Shown: positions 22,751-31,107 of the stretch, in pieces
Layout: each line of letters starts with the position of its first letter
How positions within the stretch are numbered: the stretch's first letter is position 1
Assembly (NCBI GenBank): GCA_947630085.1
Contig: CANRGP010000017.1
Location: 1-34,332, forward strand
DNA: 34,332 nucleotides
Direction of reading: 5' to 3'
From: an uncultured Lachnospiraceae bacterium
Lineage (GTDB): Bacteria > Bacillota > Clostridia > Lachnospirales > Lachnospiraceae
Notes under the pieces: model-generated
What the model was told of the DNA's origin: nothing
What the model saw: the letters and a program-made list of their open reading frames with translations, nothing else
The model's database searches: none
Made by a program: the position numbers and the translations under genes

Positions 22751-23302
22751 TCATTTTTTTCGCCCGCAGCAGTCGCATTCCGCTCCGTGCGCATTCAATA
22801 CGCCGATCGCCTGGAGATATGAATAAACGATCGTGGATCCTGCAAACTTCATGCCGCGGCGGATCAGGTCCTTCGATATCCGGTCCGAGAGCGGCGACGT
22901 GGTCCGGAGCCGATAATCCTCCACAAGGGTCCGTCCCTCGGTAAAGCCCCAGATATACGCGTCAAATGAGCCGAATTCCTTCTGGATCTGCCAGAACACA
23001 GCGCTGTTGGCAATGCTGGCCCGCACCTTCCGCTCGTTTCGGATGATCCCGGCATCCGACAGGAGGCGGGCAATATCCTCTTCGCCATAATTCATAACCT
23101 TCCCGATCTCAAAACCGTCATAAGCCTGTCGGAACGCCTCCCGCTTATTGAGGACACATTCCCAGGAAAGACCTGCCTGGAAGCCCTCCAGGATAAAAAG
23201 CTCGTAAAGGCCGTGGTCGTCATGCAGCGGCACGCCCCACTCCTCGTCATGGTATCGGATATAAACCGGATTTCCGGGATTCACCCATGCGCAGCGTTTC
23301 AT
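22751..23302 (-). CDS. tag: DNA-3-methyladenine glycosylase I (183 aa)
   Basis: Removes 3-methyladenine from alkylated DNA in base excision repair. The N-terminus RCAWVNPGNPVYIRYHDEEW carries the first zinc ligands (Cys4, His18), and the C-terminal AHGAECDCC supplies the others, as in the zinc-snap of E. coli Tag. The substrate-pocket segment EGFQAGLSWECVLNKREAFR is conserved. Length is typical. A GGGGGGAAC site precedes the ATG. It lies 15 nt after the TPM gene and is probably the last gene of the pro operon. Confidence 0.94.
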   Translation of the reverse strand: MKRCAWVNPGNPVYIRYHDEEWGVPLHDDHGLYELFILEGFQAGLSWECVLNKREAFRQAYDGFEIGKVMNYGEEDIARLLSDAGIIRNERKVRASIANSAVFWQIQKEFGSFDAYIWGFTEGRTLVEDYRLRTTSPLSDRISKDLIRRGMKFAGSTIVYSYLQAIGVLNAHGAECDCCGRKK

Positions 23303-23317
23303 AAACCGTTCCCCCCG

Positions 23318-24190
23318 CTAAAATTTGTGGCCGCCGCCTCCGCCGCTGTGACCGCCGCTGCTTCCGCCGCTGTGACCGCCTCCGCCGCCTCCGCTGCTGC
23401 TTCCGCCGTCTCCTTTGAAGATCGGGTCATAATCTTTTGTCTGATGCGTATAGATCGCGCCAATACCTGAATACAAAAACTGCCTGCGGATGTTGGCCAA
23501 TATGGTCCTTTCTGCCGGCCCGCGCCGCATACTGAGAGAAGCGGCCAGCCCGTAATTGATCAGGAGAGCAAGGAGCATGGCCAGCAGGGCATTGCTGATA
23601 TATTTCATGGGCTGGGCGATCCGCCGCCCTTCCAGAAGCGCGTGGATCTCTTTAAACGCCTCGCTGGCACATCCGTAATAATCTTCTTCTGACGCGTAGC
23701 GGTACACGTTGTCCGTCACGGTATTGGCATAATCGGTGGTTACCACATCCCAGACAGCCCCGTCACTGTATATCCAGATGTTGCGGTTATCCATATCGAT
23801 CACAAATACCGTTCCGCTGTCGGTTCCAAACCATTTCCGATAACAGCGCCGGGCAAAATCCTCCGTGGAGGATCTGTTGCTGTCCGTTGTCACAAACGCG
23901 GCGTTTCCGTAATCGGTGATCTTCTCCATCTCCCCGGACAGCTTCTCGCGCTGCCCTGCGGTAAGCAGTCCTGCCCGATCCTCCAGCCTGACCTCATATC
24001 CGGTATCCGGGTTTCGGAAGACGGCATCCGCTCCGGAGGAATCCGCCTCTTTCGCGCCTGCCGCCAGACAGAAAGTTCCTCCCCTTCCCAGGATAACGGC
24101 AAAAAATACAGCCGCGGCAAGGAAGACCCGAAGAAGCCCGGAACGGCTTCCCCGTACCTTTCGCATTTTTCCGTCAGACATCCGATCCAT
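23318..24190 (-). CDS. TPM-domain membrane/extracytoplasmic protein with Gly/Ser/His-rich tail (290 aa)
   Basis: A signal peptide or anchor near residues 20-45 (VFLAAAVFFAVILG) is followed by a TPM domain (about 65-190). That domain includes EDRAGLLTAGQREKLSGEM and WIYSDGAVWDVV. A second membrane helix (AMLLALLINYGLA) comes next, and the tail is repetitive (SSSGGGGGGHSGGSS...GGGGHKF). TPM domains occur in membrane-associated proteins of quality-control or phosphatase-like role. The ATG at 24190 has GGAGG at 8 nt, whereas the one at 24196 has it at 2 nt, so I chose the former. It overlaps the upstream zinc-ribbon gene by 17 nt, indicating coupling. The stop is TAG. Confidence 0.82.
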   Translation of the reverse strand: MDRMSDGKMRKVRGSRSGLLRVFLAAAVFFAVILGRGGTFCLAAGAKEADSSGADAVFRNPDTGYEVRLEDRAGLLTAGQREKLSGEMEKITDYGNAAFVTTDSNRSSTEDFARRCYRKWFGTDSGTVFVIDMDNRNIWIYSDGAVWDVVTTDYANTVTDNVYRYASEEDYYGCASEAFKEIHALLEGRRIAQPMKYISNALLAMLLALLINYGLAASLSMRRGPAERTILANIRRQFLYSGIGAIYTHQTKDYDPIFKGDGGSSSGGGGGGHSGGSSGGHSGGGGGHKF

Positions 24191-25859
24191 CTTCATCGCC
24201 TCCCCGTCTGTTCAGCTGCGGCAGTTTGCGGGTCGCAAGCAGATTGTACTGCCGAATGATATCCAGGATCGCCCACAGGGCCGTTCCCATGCAGATCAGC
24301 GCTCCTATGTAATAAAACCAGTCGGAAACCGGATTCCAGATGCAGATGACAAGCGCGCAGCCGATGCCTGCCAGCGGTTTTCTTAAAACCGGCCATTTTT
24401 CCTTGAAATGTCCCCCGCCGAAGGGCCCCTTCTTCTTGGAGGGCGCCCGATCCCTCACATTCCTGCGCCGCTTAAAAAACACCGCGCGTACCACCTGCCA
24501 AAAAAGAACCAAAGGAAATATAACGTTTATCAGAGTCATCCAGGCCACGTCGTTCTCGCCCGATACCCGATTTAAAAGCCCCTGTAATCCCCCGATAAGA
24601 AGCGGAGCGAGGAAATTCAGGAAAACCAGACAAAGGGCAATTCCTATGACGTTCATCAGCGGTCCCCGCAGCCGGCTCAGTTCCCGCGTTTTTTGTTCCT
24701 TCCCGTCTTCCCCGGGCGCCGGCCTGACGGAGGCAAGCCCCTTGTCGTCTTCTCCGGTTTCCCCTGCTATGATCCGGGTAAGCTGGTCATTGGAAATCAG
24801 GACGCAGATGAAGGCCGGCAGGATCGCCAGGAGCAGAAGAAGCTCCGGTTTTAATGTCAGGAAAAGATTGAGCAGGATAAACAGCGGAACAGCAAGCAAA
24901 AACGAGCCCGCCAGGAACCGCTTCCCGTCAACCGGAAGATCGGCCGCCGCCTTTCCGGTCTGGCCGTTCACCACCGCGTAGCTGACCCGGTCCCCGTTCC
25001 GGTAAGAGAGGAACCATACCGGCAGCATGGCAAGCTCTATGCTTCTCTCGGCCGGACGCAGCGCTTCCCGGATCGCTTCCTGCCGGATCTGATATTTTCT
25101 GCACGCTGAGTCGCCCGAGAGCTCCCGGACGGCGTCCCGGACGACCGTTTCCTCCGCCTCTTCCAGATAGACCTGCTTTTCCACATCATTGGTGTCCGCG
25201 TAAAAGCCGCTGAGAAAGGACGGCGTGAACTCCTTCGCCTCCTTCATGTCAAACGGCCCTATGGCGCCGCTCAGACTGTCCGAAAACGTGGAGGAGGCAT
25301 CGTAAGCCAATCCGTCATAATCCTCATCGATCTCGTATTCTATATCGTAATTGTTCGTGATCTGATAATCGCCCTTCCGGGAGGAGCGCTCCCCCGGCAT
25401 GGTGACCGTTCCCTTTTTCCGGAACGAGTAGACCCAGTACGGCATATAGATCCCTCTGAATTTTTCGATCAGAGACTCGTCCTTCAATTCCTTCGGCGCA
25501 AAAAAGGCACGTCCGAGCAGCCTCCGGTAAGCGGCCCTGCAGTCCTCCCGGGTCCTGGTAAAGGGAATGATGCGGGACGGGCGGCGCTCCTTTCTGACAC
25601 GGCTGTCCAGTATGACCGACCCTCCGCAGAAGCTGCAGAAGGTAGCCGCCGTAGTATCTTCGCTGAGGATCTCCGCTCCGCACTGCGGACAGGTAAAGAC
25701 CGTCACCTCATATTCCCCGGATGACGGCCCGCTCTCTTCTGCGTCCTTCTCTTTGTGAAAATCATAGGGATCCACCTGTGTGCCGCAGAAGTCACAGTAC
25801 AGCTGTTGCCGCGCAATGTCAAACTTCAGGTTTCCTCCGCAATTCGGACATTCATACAT
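24174..25859 (-). CDS. Zinc-ribbon membrane protein (561 aa)
   Basis: Two N-terminal zinc ribbons: Cys4/7/22/25 (CPNC...CDFC) and Cys57/60/75/78 (CPQC...CSFC). A soluble beta-rich region of about 230 residues follows, with YMPYWVYSF and MLPVWFLSYRNGDRVSYA, then at least four membrane segments between about 315 and 540. Pipelines sometimes call such proteins 'PriA-like' because of the zinc ribbons; there is no helicase domain here. It is coupled to a TPM-domain gene, a pairing I regard as a typical arrangement in related Clostridia (from memory). It may sense or handle membrane proteins. Function is unknown. AGGAGG precedes the ATG. Confidence 0.82.
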   Translation of the reverse strand: MYECPNCGGNLKFDIARQQLYCDFCGTQVDPYDFHKEKDAEESGPSSGEYEVTVFTCPQCGAEILSEDTTAATFCSFCGGSVILDSRVRKERRPSRIIPFTRTREDCRAAYRRLLGRAFFAPKELKDESLIEKFRGIYMPYWVYSFRKKGTVTMPGERSSRKGDYQITNNYDIEYEIDEDYDGLAYDASSTFSDSLSGAIGPFDMKEAKEFTPSFLSGFYADTNDVEKQVYLEEAEETVVRDAVRELSGDSACRKYQIRQEAIREALRPAERSIELAMLPVWFLSYRNGDRVSYAVVNGQTGKAAADLPVDGKRFLAGSFLLAVPLFILLNLFLTLKPELLLLLAILPAFICVLISNDQLTRIIAGETGEDDKGLASVRPAPGEDGKEQKTRELSRLRGPLMNVIGIALCLVFLNFLAPLLIGGLQGLLNRVSGENDVAWMTLINVIFPLVLFWQVVRAVFFKRRRNVRDRAPSKKKGPFGGGHFKEKWPVLRKPLAGIGCALVICIWNPVSDWFYYIGALICMGTALWAILDIIRQYNLLATRKLPQLNRRGGDEDGSDV

Positions 25860-25900
25860 CGCTCTTTCCTCCTGTCTCCTGCCCGTTCCATCCTCCGCTC

Positions 25901-26707
25901 TTACTTTTCCCTGCCGAGCTCCACGGTCCGCTCATAGGAAGCGCGGACGGCCTTTTCCACCTCTCCGGCAAACTCCCCGGCTTCAAGAGAACGCACGCCC
26001 TCGATCGTAGAGCCTCCCGGCGAGCAGACCTGGCTGCAGAGCACTTCGGGAGCTTCCCCCGACTCGACCGCAAGCCTTGCGGCGCCAAGTACCGTCTGCC
26101 CGGCCAGACGCGCGGCGATATCCGGCGCCAGCCCTACGCTCTCTCCGGCTTTTGCGAAAGCGATGATGAATTGGTACACAAAAGCGGGTCCGCAGCCGGA
26201 TATGGCGCATCCCGCGTCAATAAGCTCCTCCGGAAGCCCGCAAAGCTGCCCGGTAAGGCGGAGGCTGTCCAGGATCGCGTTTTTTCCCTCATCCGCCAGT
26301 TTTCCGTTTCCCGCGTACAGCATACAGCCTTCTCCCACCGCGGCAGGCGTATTGGGCATGATCCGCAGTACCGGCGCCTCAAAGCCCAGCATCCCGCAGA
26401 TGGCCTTTGTCGTGATCCCGGCGGCCATAGTCACAAGAGAGAAATCCTGCCGGCGGGCCAGGACCGGGCCGATAGTCTCCAGAAGCTCCCGCATATTCTG
26501 AGGCTTTACACCGAGATAAATGTATCTGCAGTCCGCCGCAAGCTCCCCGGCGTTCATGACGGTGCAGCCCGTCTGCTGCGCAAACGGGCCGACCCTCACG
26601 GCATCCGCGTCACACAAAACCACATTTTCCGCTCCCTCGGCCCTGATCACGGCCTCCGCGAGGGTTTTTCCCATATGCCCCACTCCGATAAATCCAAACC
26701 GATGCAT
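25901..26707 (-). CDS. proC: Pyrroline-5-carboxylate reductase (268 aa)
   Basis: Last step of proline synthesis: P5C + NAD(P)H to proline. The N-terminal nucleotide-binding motif is GFIGVGHMG, then GVKPQNM and RIMPNTPAAVGEG. The C-terminal substrate-binding region is SGCGPAFVYQF and SPGGSTIEGVRSLE, all family hallmarks. Length is normal. GAGGAGGG precedes the start, 12 nt after proA. It completes the proBAC pathway in one operon. Confidence 0.96.
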   Translation of the reverse strand: MHRFGFIGVGHMGKTLAEAVIRAEGAENVVLCDADAVRVGPFAQQTGCTVMNAGELAADCRYIYLGVKPQNMRELLETIGPVLARRQDFSLVTMAAGITTKAICGMLGFEAPVLRIMPNTPAAVGEGCMLYAGNGKLADEGKNAILDSLRLTGQLCGLPEELIDAGCAISGCGPAFVYQFIIAFAKAGESVGLAPDIAARLAGQTVLGAARLAVESGEAPEVLCSQVCSPGGSTIEGVRSLEAGEFAGEVEKAVRASYERTVELGREK

Positions 26708-26719
26708 TCCTTTCCCTCC

Positions 26720-27976
26720 TCATCTGATGTGTCCGTCGCCGTGGATCACATATTTGCAGGTCGTCAGTTCCCTCAATCCCACCGGTCCCCTGGCGTGAAG
26801 CTTCTGGGTGGAGATCCCCATCTCACACCCGAGTCCGAATTCGCCTCCGTCGGTAAAGCGGGTGGACGCGTTCACATACACCGCCGCGCTGTCGACGCCG
26901 GCAATGAAGAGCTTCTGATTTTCCGCATTTTCCGTAACAATGGCGTCGGAGTGGTGCGTGGAATGGGCCGCGATATGCGCGATCGCCTCCTCTATGGAAT
27001 CCACCACCCTGACCGCCAGGATGTAGTCCAGAAATTCCGTGTCAAAATCCTTGTCCGATGCCGGCACACCGTCAATGACCGCGCGGGCCCCGGCGTCAAG
27101 GCGCAGCTCTACCGGCGTTTTTCCGGCCGCCGCACGGCTGTCCGTCAGCGCTCTCTTCAGCATCGGCAGAAACGCATCCGCCACGGCGGCATGAACCAGG
27201 CATACCTCCTCGGCGTTGCAGACGCTGGGACGGCTCGTTTTGGCGTTTTCGATTATCTTCACGGCCTTTTCCAGATCCGCATACTCATCCACATATACGC
27301 TGCATATCCCCGTCCCCGTCTCCAGGCACGGAACCGTGGCATTCTCCACGCAGGCCCGTATCAGGCCCGCGCCTCCCCGCGGGATCAGCAGGTCGATATA
27401 CCCGGACGCGGTCATCAGTTCATTGGCCGAGGCCCGGCTCGTGTCTTCGATCAGATTGATGTAATCGGCGTTGAGCCCGGCCTTCACGAGTCCGCGCCGC
27501 AAAGCGTTCGTCACGGCGTTGGCGCTGCGCCAGGCTTCCTTTCCGGAGCGCAGCACGCACACGTTCCCGCTCTTAAACGCGAGGACCGCGGCATCGCTTG
27601 TCACATTCGGCCTGGATTCATAGATGATCGCAATCACCCCCAGCGGCACGGAGATCTTCTCGATCCGAAGTCCGTCCTCCCGTGTAAAGGACTCCAAAAC
27701 CCTTCCCACAGGATCCGGGAGCTTGGCTACCGCCAGCATCCCTTCGGCCATCGCCTTGATCCTGTTCTCATCCAGCCGCAGTCTGTCAAGCATGACCTCG
27801 GAGATCCGTCCCCGCGCGGCGTCCATATCCTCCCTGTTCGCGGCCAGTATTTCCGCCGCGGCTCCCGTAAGCTCATCCGCCATCACGCCGATCGCGGCGT
27901 TCTTTGCCGCGGTGTCCAGTGTTCCCAGGCCCGCGGAAGCCTTCTTCGCCCGCTTTATGATTTCTAATGTCGTCAT
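26720..27976 (-). CDS. proA: Glutamate-5-semialdehyde dehydrogenase (gamma-glutamyl phosphate reductase) (418 aa)
   Basis: Reduces gamma-glutamyl phosphate to glutamate semialdehyde in proline synthesis. It is an aldehyde-dehydrogenase fold; the catalytic Cys is in SRPSVCNAEEVCLVH, and IIYESRPNVTSD, LRSGKEAWRSANA and HSTHHSDAIVT are family signatures. Length is typical. It overlaps proB by 4 nt, which couples the kinase and reductase that share an unstable acyl phosphate. Confidence 0.96.
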   Translation of the reverse strand: MTTLEIIKRAKKASAGLGTLDTAAKNAAIGVMADELTGAAAEILAANREDMDAARGRISEVMLDRLRLDENRIKAMAEGMLAVAKLPDPVGRVLESFTREDGLRIEKISVPLGVIAIIYESRPNVTSDAAVLAFKSGNVCVLRSGKEAWRSANAVTNALRRGLVKAGLNADYINLIEDTSRASANELMTASGYIDLLIPRGGAGLIRACVENATVPCLETGTGICSVYVDEYADLEKAVKIIENAKTSRPSVCNAEEVCLVHAAVADAFLPMLKRALTDSRAAAGKTPVELRLDAGARAVIDGVPASDKDFDTEFLDYILAVRVVDSIEEAIAHIAAHSTHHSDAIVTENAENQKLFIAGVDSAAVYVNASTRFTDGGEFGLGCEMGISTQKLHARGPVGLRELTTCKYVIHGDGHIR

Positions 27977-28743
27977 TTTTTCCTCCCGATAAATCTTGTC
28001 CCGACGGGCTTTCCGTCCACGATGTCATACAGACTTTCCGGTTTCGCCCCGCTTGTAATGACCATATCGATCCCGGCCTCCACAGCCGTCCTGGCCGCAT
28101 GGAGCTTGGTTTTCATGCCCCCGGTTCCGAGCGGGCTCCCCGCGCCTCTGGCCGCCTCCATGATCTCAGGAGTGATCTCCCGCACCACCCGGATCCGGTC
28201 GGCGTTCTTGTTTTCTCTGGGATCCGAGGTGTAAAGCCCGTCTATGTCCGTTAAAAGCACCAGAAGATCCGCCCCCACAGATACCGCCACTACCGCCGCG
28301 AGCGTATCATTATCGCCGATGACGATCTCCTCCGTGGCCACGGTATCGTTTTCGTTGACGACCGGGACCGCCCCGATCTCGAGAAGCCGCAGGATCGTGT
28401 TGCGGAAATTCTCATGCCTGTTCTCGTCCTCAATGTCCGCGGCTGTCAGGAGGATCTGCGCCACGGTGTGGGAATATTCGGAAAACAGCTTGTCGTATGT
28501 GTACATCAGCTCACACTGGCCCACCGCCGCGGCCGCCTGCTTTCCGGGGATATCCTCCGGCCTTTCCGCAAGCCCCAGCTTTCCCACGCCCATGGCTATG
28601 GCGCCTGACGATACAAAAATGATCTCGTGCCCTGCATTTTTCAGATCGCTTAAGACCCTCACAAGGCTTTCCACCCGGCGGATGTTCATCCGCCCTGTCG
28701 TATAGGATAATGTGGAGGATCCCACTTTCACAACAATCCGCAT
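27973..28743 (-). CDS. proB: Glutamate 5-kinase without PUA domain (256 aa)
   Basis: Phosphorylates glutamate to gamma-glutamyl phosphate, the committed and proline-inhibited step. Amino-acid kinase fold motifs are KVGSSTLSY, FVSSGAIAMGVGKL, NENDTVATEEI and GDNDTLAAVVA, ending with GTGGMKTKLHAA. At 256 residues it stops after the kinase domain; E. coli ProB (367 aa) has an additional C-terminal PUA domain. Short ProB is known in several Firmicutes. It is first gene of the pro operon, behind a good promoter. Confidence 0.95.
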   Translation of the reverse strand: MRIVVKVGSSTLSYTTGRMNIRRVESLVRVLSDLKNAGHEIIFVSSGAIAMGVGKLGLAERPEDIPGKQAAAAVGQCELMYTYDKLFSEYSHTVAQILLTAADIEDENRHENFRNTILRLLEIGAVPVVNENDTVATEEIVIGDNDTLAAVVAVSVGADLLVLLTDIDGLYTSDPRENKNADRIRVVREITPEIMEAARGAGSPLGTGGMKTKLHAARTAVEAGIDMVITSGAKPESLYDIVDGKPVGTRFIGRKK

Positions 28744-28798
28744 CGCAATCCCTTTCTCAATATATGGTCTTCTTCCCTAAAATCTCACATTCTTTTCT

Positions 28799-28827
28799 AT
28801 TATAGCGAATCCGGTCCTAATATTCAA
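28799..28827 (-). promoter_or_regulatory. Promoter of the proBAC operon
   Basis: Minus-strand TTGAAT, a 17-bp spacer and a perfect TATAAT. The -35 lies 24 bp from the stop of the upstream kinase gene; no terminator is visible between them. Confidence 0.78.
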
Positions 28828-28850
28828 CAATAAATCTCTTTCCTTCATGC

Positions 28851-30197
28851 CTATGCGCGGTCTGTGTCCCGAAGCGGGCAAAGCGGCAGCATAAACACCG
28901 TCCTGTAATAATTCGCCTCAAGCCCCATCTGCAGGATTCCGTCGCTGTGGCGGATCGTCTCCCTGACGATACGCAGTCCCAGACCATGTTGATTTACATC
29001 CTGCTTCGTCGTTTGCATTTGGGGATTTCCGGTGATTTTTTCGGTCCTCACCTTGTTGGATATCTCGCAGTGAAGATAATTCTGCACACATTTCAGCGAG
29101 ATATGGATATCGGGATTCTCCTCATCCGCGCTTGCTTCGATTGCATTGTCGATCAGATTCAAAAAGATCGTGCAGAAATCGGCGTCATCCACCGGCAGGG
29201 CGGCCGGGATCAGGATCTCCGAATAAATCTTAATGCCCGCCTCCTGCGCCTGACGGATCTTCTGGGTGAGAACATAATCGATGGTAGGATTTCCCGTGGA
29301 AACCATGGACAGCGAATCCATGCGCTGGCCGATCTTTTCCTCGAGATAAGCGTCCAGCTGATCGTATTTCTTCTGCCTGAGAAGCGTATGGATATACAGA
29401 TACCGGTTCTTCAGCTCATGACGCTCCATCCGCAGCCTCTCCTCCATTTCCGCCGACAGACGGTACATCCCTGCCTGGGCGTTGGCCCTGGATAATGCCT
29501 GATCTATGCGGCGCTGGTCCGCAAAGGAATTCAGCAGAGAGGCAAACAGGTAATAGAGCAGCGGCATGGCGATCAGGATGATCGCGGCAAGATATTGTTC
29601 AATGTAGTCCTGCAGGAAATCCGCCCCGGAAAACCGGATCGCGTAAAACAGGAGCAGCGCCACCGGAAAATAAAGCGTGATCCAAAAGCCGCGCGCAAAA
29701 ATCTTCCCGGTATCCGGCAGCTTCACGCGGCGGCACAGCACATAGAAGAGGTAGAGAAGAAGATAAAGGAGCACGGACGTAGCCAGATCCAGCCTTCTGT
29801 ACAGGAGCGGGTCCATCGTATACTCCGCCGAATACAGGGGACCGCAGACCACCTTATAGAGCTGTACGAAAGAAATATAAAACAAAGTATATACCAGCTT
29901 GCTTGCAAAGGAGCCGTCAAGACAGAGACAGGCCATCGTCATCGCCGAGACCGTCGTGCAGAGGAAACCGTACCAGTAGGGATGCAGACGCGGGAAAACT
30001 CCGGGAATAAAAAAGGGTTCCGAAACGAAAAGAAATGTCAGATAATACAGCGCTGTATAGAGGAGCATACCGCCAAGCATATAGCGGACAAAGCTCTTCC
30101 CTTTCTGAAGCCCAAACAGGGATCGCAGGATCAGAAGAAGCAAAAACATCAGAATACAGCCTTCAAATTCACTCTCGCGATAGATATTGTAGAGCAT
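28851..30197 (-). CDS. GHKL-type sensor histidine kinase, AgrC-like (448 aa)
   Basis: The N-terminal half (about residues 1-225) has six or so membrane helices, as in AgrC-like receptors for peptides or other extracellular signals. A dimerisation helix with the probable phospho-acceptor His (MERHELKNRY) follows. Next comes a HATPase_c_5/GHKL ATP-binding domain with the N-box NLIDNAIEAS and the G-box HGLGLRIVRETI. The start is MLYNIYRES, preceded by GGGGGAG; it lies 10 nt after the LytTR regulator's stop, so both are one operon. No AgrB/AgrD-like peptide maker is seen here. The ligand is unknown. Confidence 0.9.
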   Translation of the reverse strand: MLYNIYRESEFEGCILMFLLLLILRSLFGLQKGKSFVRYMLGGMLLYTALYYLTFLFVSEPFFIPGVFPRLHPYWYGFLCTTVSAMTMACLCLDGSFASKLVYTLFYISFVQLYKVVCGPLYSAEYTMDPLLYRRLDLATSVLLYLLLYLFYVLCRRVKLPDTGKIFARGFWITLYFPVALLLFYAIRFSGADFLQDYIEQYLAAIILIAMPLLYYLFASLLNSFADQRRIDQALSRANAQAGMYRLSAEMEERLRMERHELKNRYLYIHTLLRQKKYDQLDAYLEEKIGQRMDSLSMVSTGNPTIDYVLTQKIRQAQEAGIKIYSEILIPAALPVDDADFCTIFLNLIDNAIEASADEENPDIHISLKCVQNYLHCEISNKVRTEKITGNPQMQTTKQDVNQHGLGLRIVRETIRHSDGILQMGLEANYYRTVFMLPLCPLRDTDRA

Positions 30198-30207
30198 ATG
30201 TCTCCCC

Positions 30208-30924
30208 CTACCCAATGGTATACAGCATGAACTGCTGCTTGACCGCCTCCTGCTTGCCCCGGCTGACCGGAACCGTGCCCCGGTCTGTCAGCATGATCTC
30301 GTTTTTGCCGATATAAAAGATATACCGGCAGTTGACCAGATAACTGCGGTGAGGTTTGAGGAAATGATGCCCCGCAAGCTCTTTTTCCAAATCCATCAGC
30401 CTGCAGCGCACGATCGTATCCGTGCTTCCCGTCACGATCCTGCAGATCTTCCCCTGTGCCTCGATGTAGCGGATGGTGTTAATGTCGAAAGAATACAGGT
30501 CCCCGGAACGTGCCTCCACGATTTTGAGTATACTGGGATTCCTTTTCGCCAGCTCCGCACACACGGAATCCGTGAGCGCCGAGACCAGCAAGTCAAACTG
30601 GCTCTTTCGGATGAACCGGAACGGCTGGACCTCAAAAGTCTGAAATACCAGTTCTTTCTTATTTGAGATAAACACGACCAGCGTCCCGGGCGCGACCTCC
30701 CGGACACGCCGGCAGACGGTAATGCCGTCGATATCCGGCATCTCGATGTCCAGAAAGACCATATCATAGTGATAATGTTCCGACACCATTCCAAGAAAAC
30801 CCTTCCCGGACGAAAACAGGTCAAAAGAGACGGGCAGGCTCCGCGCCGTAAACTCCCGTTCCATCCGCTCCTTCATATATCGGAGCATCTCCCGCTCGTC
30901 CTCCACAATCGCCGCCTGATACAT
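30208..30924 (-). CDS. LytTR-family response regulator (238 aa)
   Basis: The receiver domain (about 1-120) has an acidic pocket in VEDERE, the phospho-acceptor Asp in MVFLDIEMPDIDG, and a switch-region FISNKKE. The C-terminal LytTR DNA-binding domain (about 135-235) has IRYIEAQGKICRI and FLKPHRSYLVNCRYI. It is the partner of the downstream GHKL kinase. LytTR proteins typically bind paired direct repeats about two helical turns apart. Such a repeat lies immediately upstream, between this gene and the GH3 gene. ATG is chosen over the in-frame GTG one codon earlier since AGGAGG is 7 nt upstream of it. Confidence 0.92.
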   Translation of the reverse strand: MYQAAIVEDEREMLRYMKERMEREFTARSLPVSFDLFSSGKGFLGMVSEHYHYDMVFLDIEMPDIDGITVCRRVREVAPGTLVVFISNKKELVFQTFEVQPFRFIRKSQFDLLVSALTDSVCAELAKRNPSILKIVEARSGDLYSFDINTIRYIEAQGKICRIVTGSTDTIVRCRLMDLEKELAGHHFLKPHRSYLVNCRYIFYIGKNEIMLTDRGTVPVSRGKQEAVKQQFMLYTIG

Positions 30925-30953
30925 CACGCACCCTCCTATAAGAACCTGATTTC

Positions 30954-30982
30954 ATTTTACAGTATCCGCGCAAAATTGGAAA
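30954..30982 (-). promoter_or_regulatory. Promoter of the LytTR-GHKL operon
   Basis: Minus-strand TTTCCA, a 17-bp spacer and TAAAAT. It is divergent from the GH3 promoter, and the direct repeat at 30986-31016 abuts its -35. Confidence 0.5.
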
Positions 30983-30985
30983 GTG

Positions 30986-31016
30986 CATTTCATACCATAT
31001 TTTCTCATTTCATACC
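30986..31016. promoter_or_regulatory. Candidate LytTR operator: 11-bp perfect direct repeat
   Basis: CATTTCATACC occurs at 30986-30996 and 31006-31016, a period of 20 bp, about two helical turns. This is the geometry of LytTR sites such as those of AgrA. It lies between the divergent promoters, ending about 5 bp before the poor -35 of the GH3 promoter. The exact motif differs from the AgrA consensus. The regulator is inferred from proximity. Confidence 0.6.
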
Positions 31017-31041
31017 GTTTTCCCGAATTCCGAATTTTTTC

Positions 31042-31050
31042 TGCTATAAT
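31042..31050 (+). promoter_or_regulatory. Extended -10 promoter of the GH3 gene
   Basis: TGCTATAAT is a perfect extended -10. The hexamer at 17-bp spacing (CCCGAA) does not resemble a -35, which fits dependence on an activator bound at the direct repeat just upstream. Confidence 0.65.
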
Positions 31051-31107
31051 AAAAAAACCTTATAGAGAACCGGAACCGGTTTTCATTACAATGAAAGGAG
31101 ATCCATC

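Noticed and set aside
25721-27967. 748-aa plus-strand ORF
   Set aside because: Antisense to proC and proA; composition and lack of motifs mark it as a shadow.
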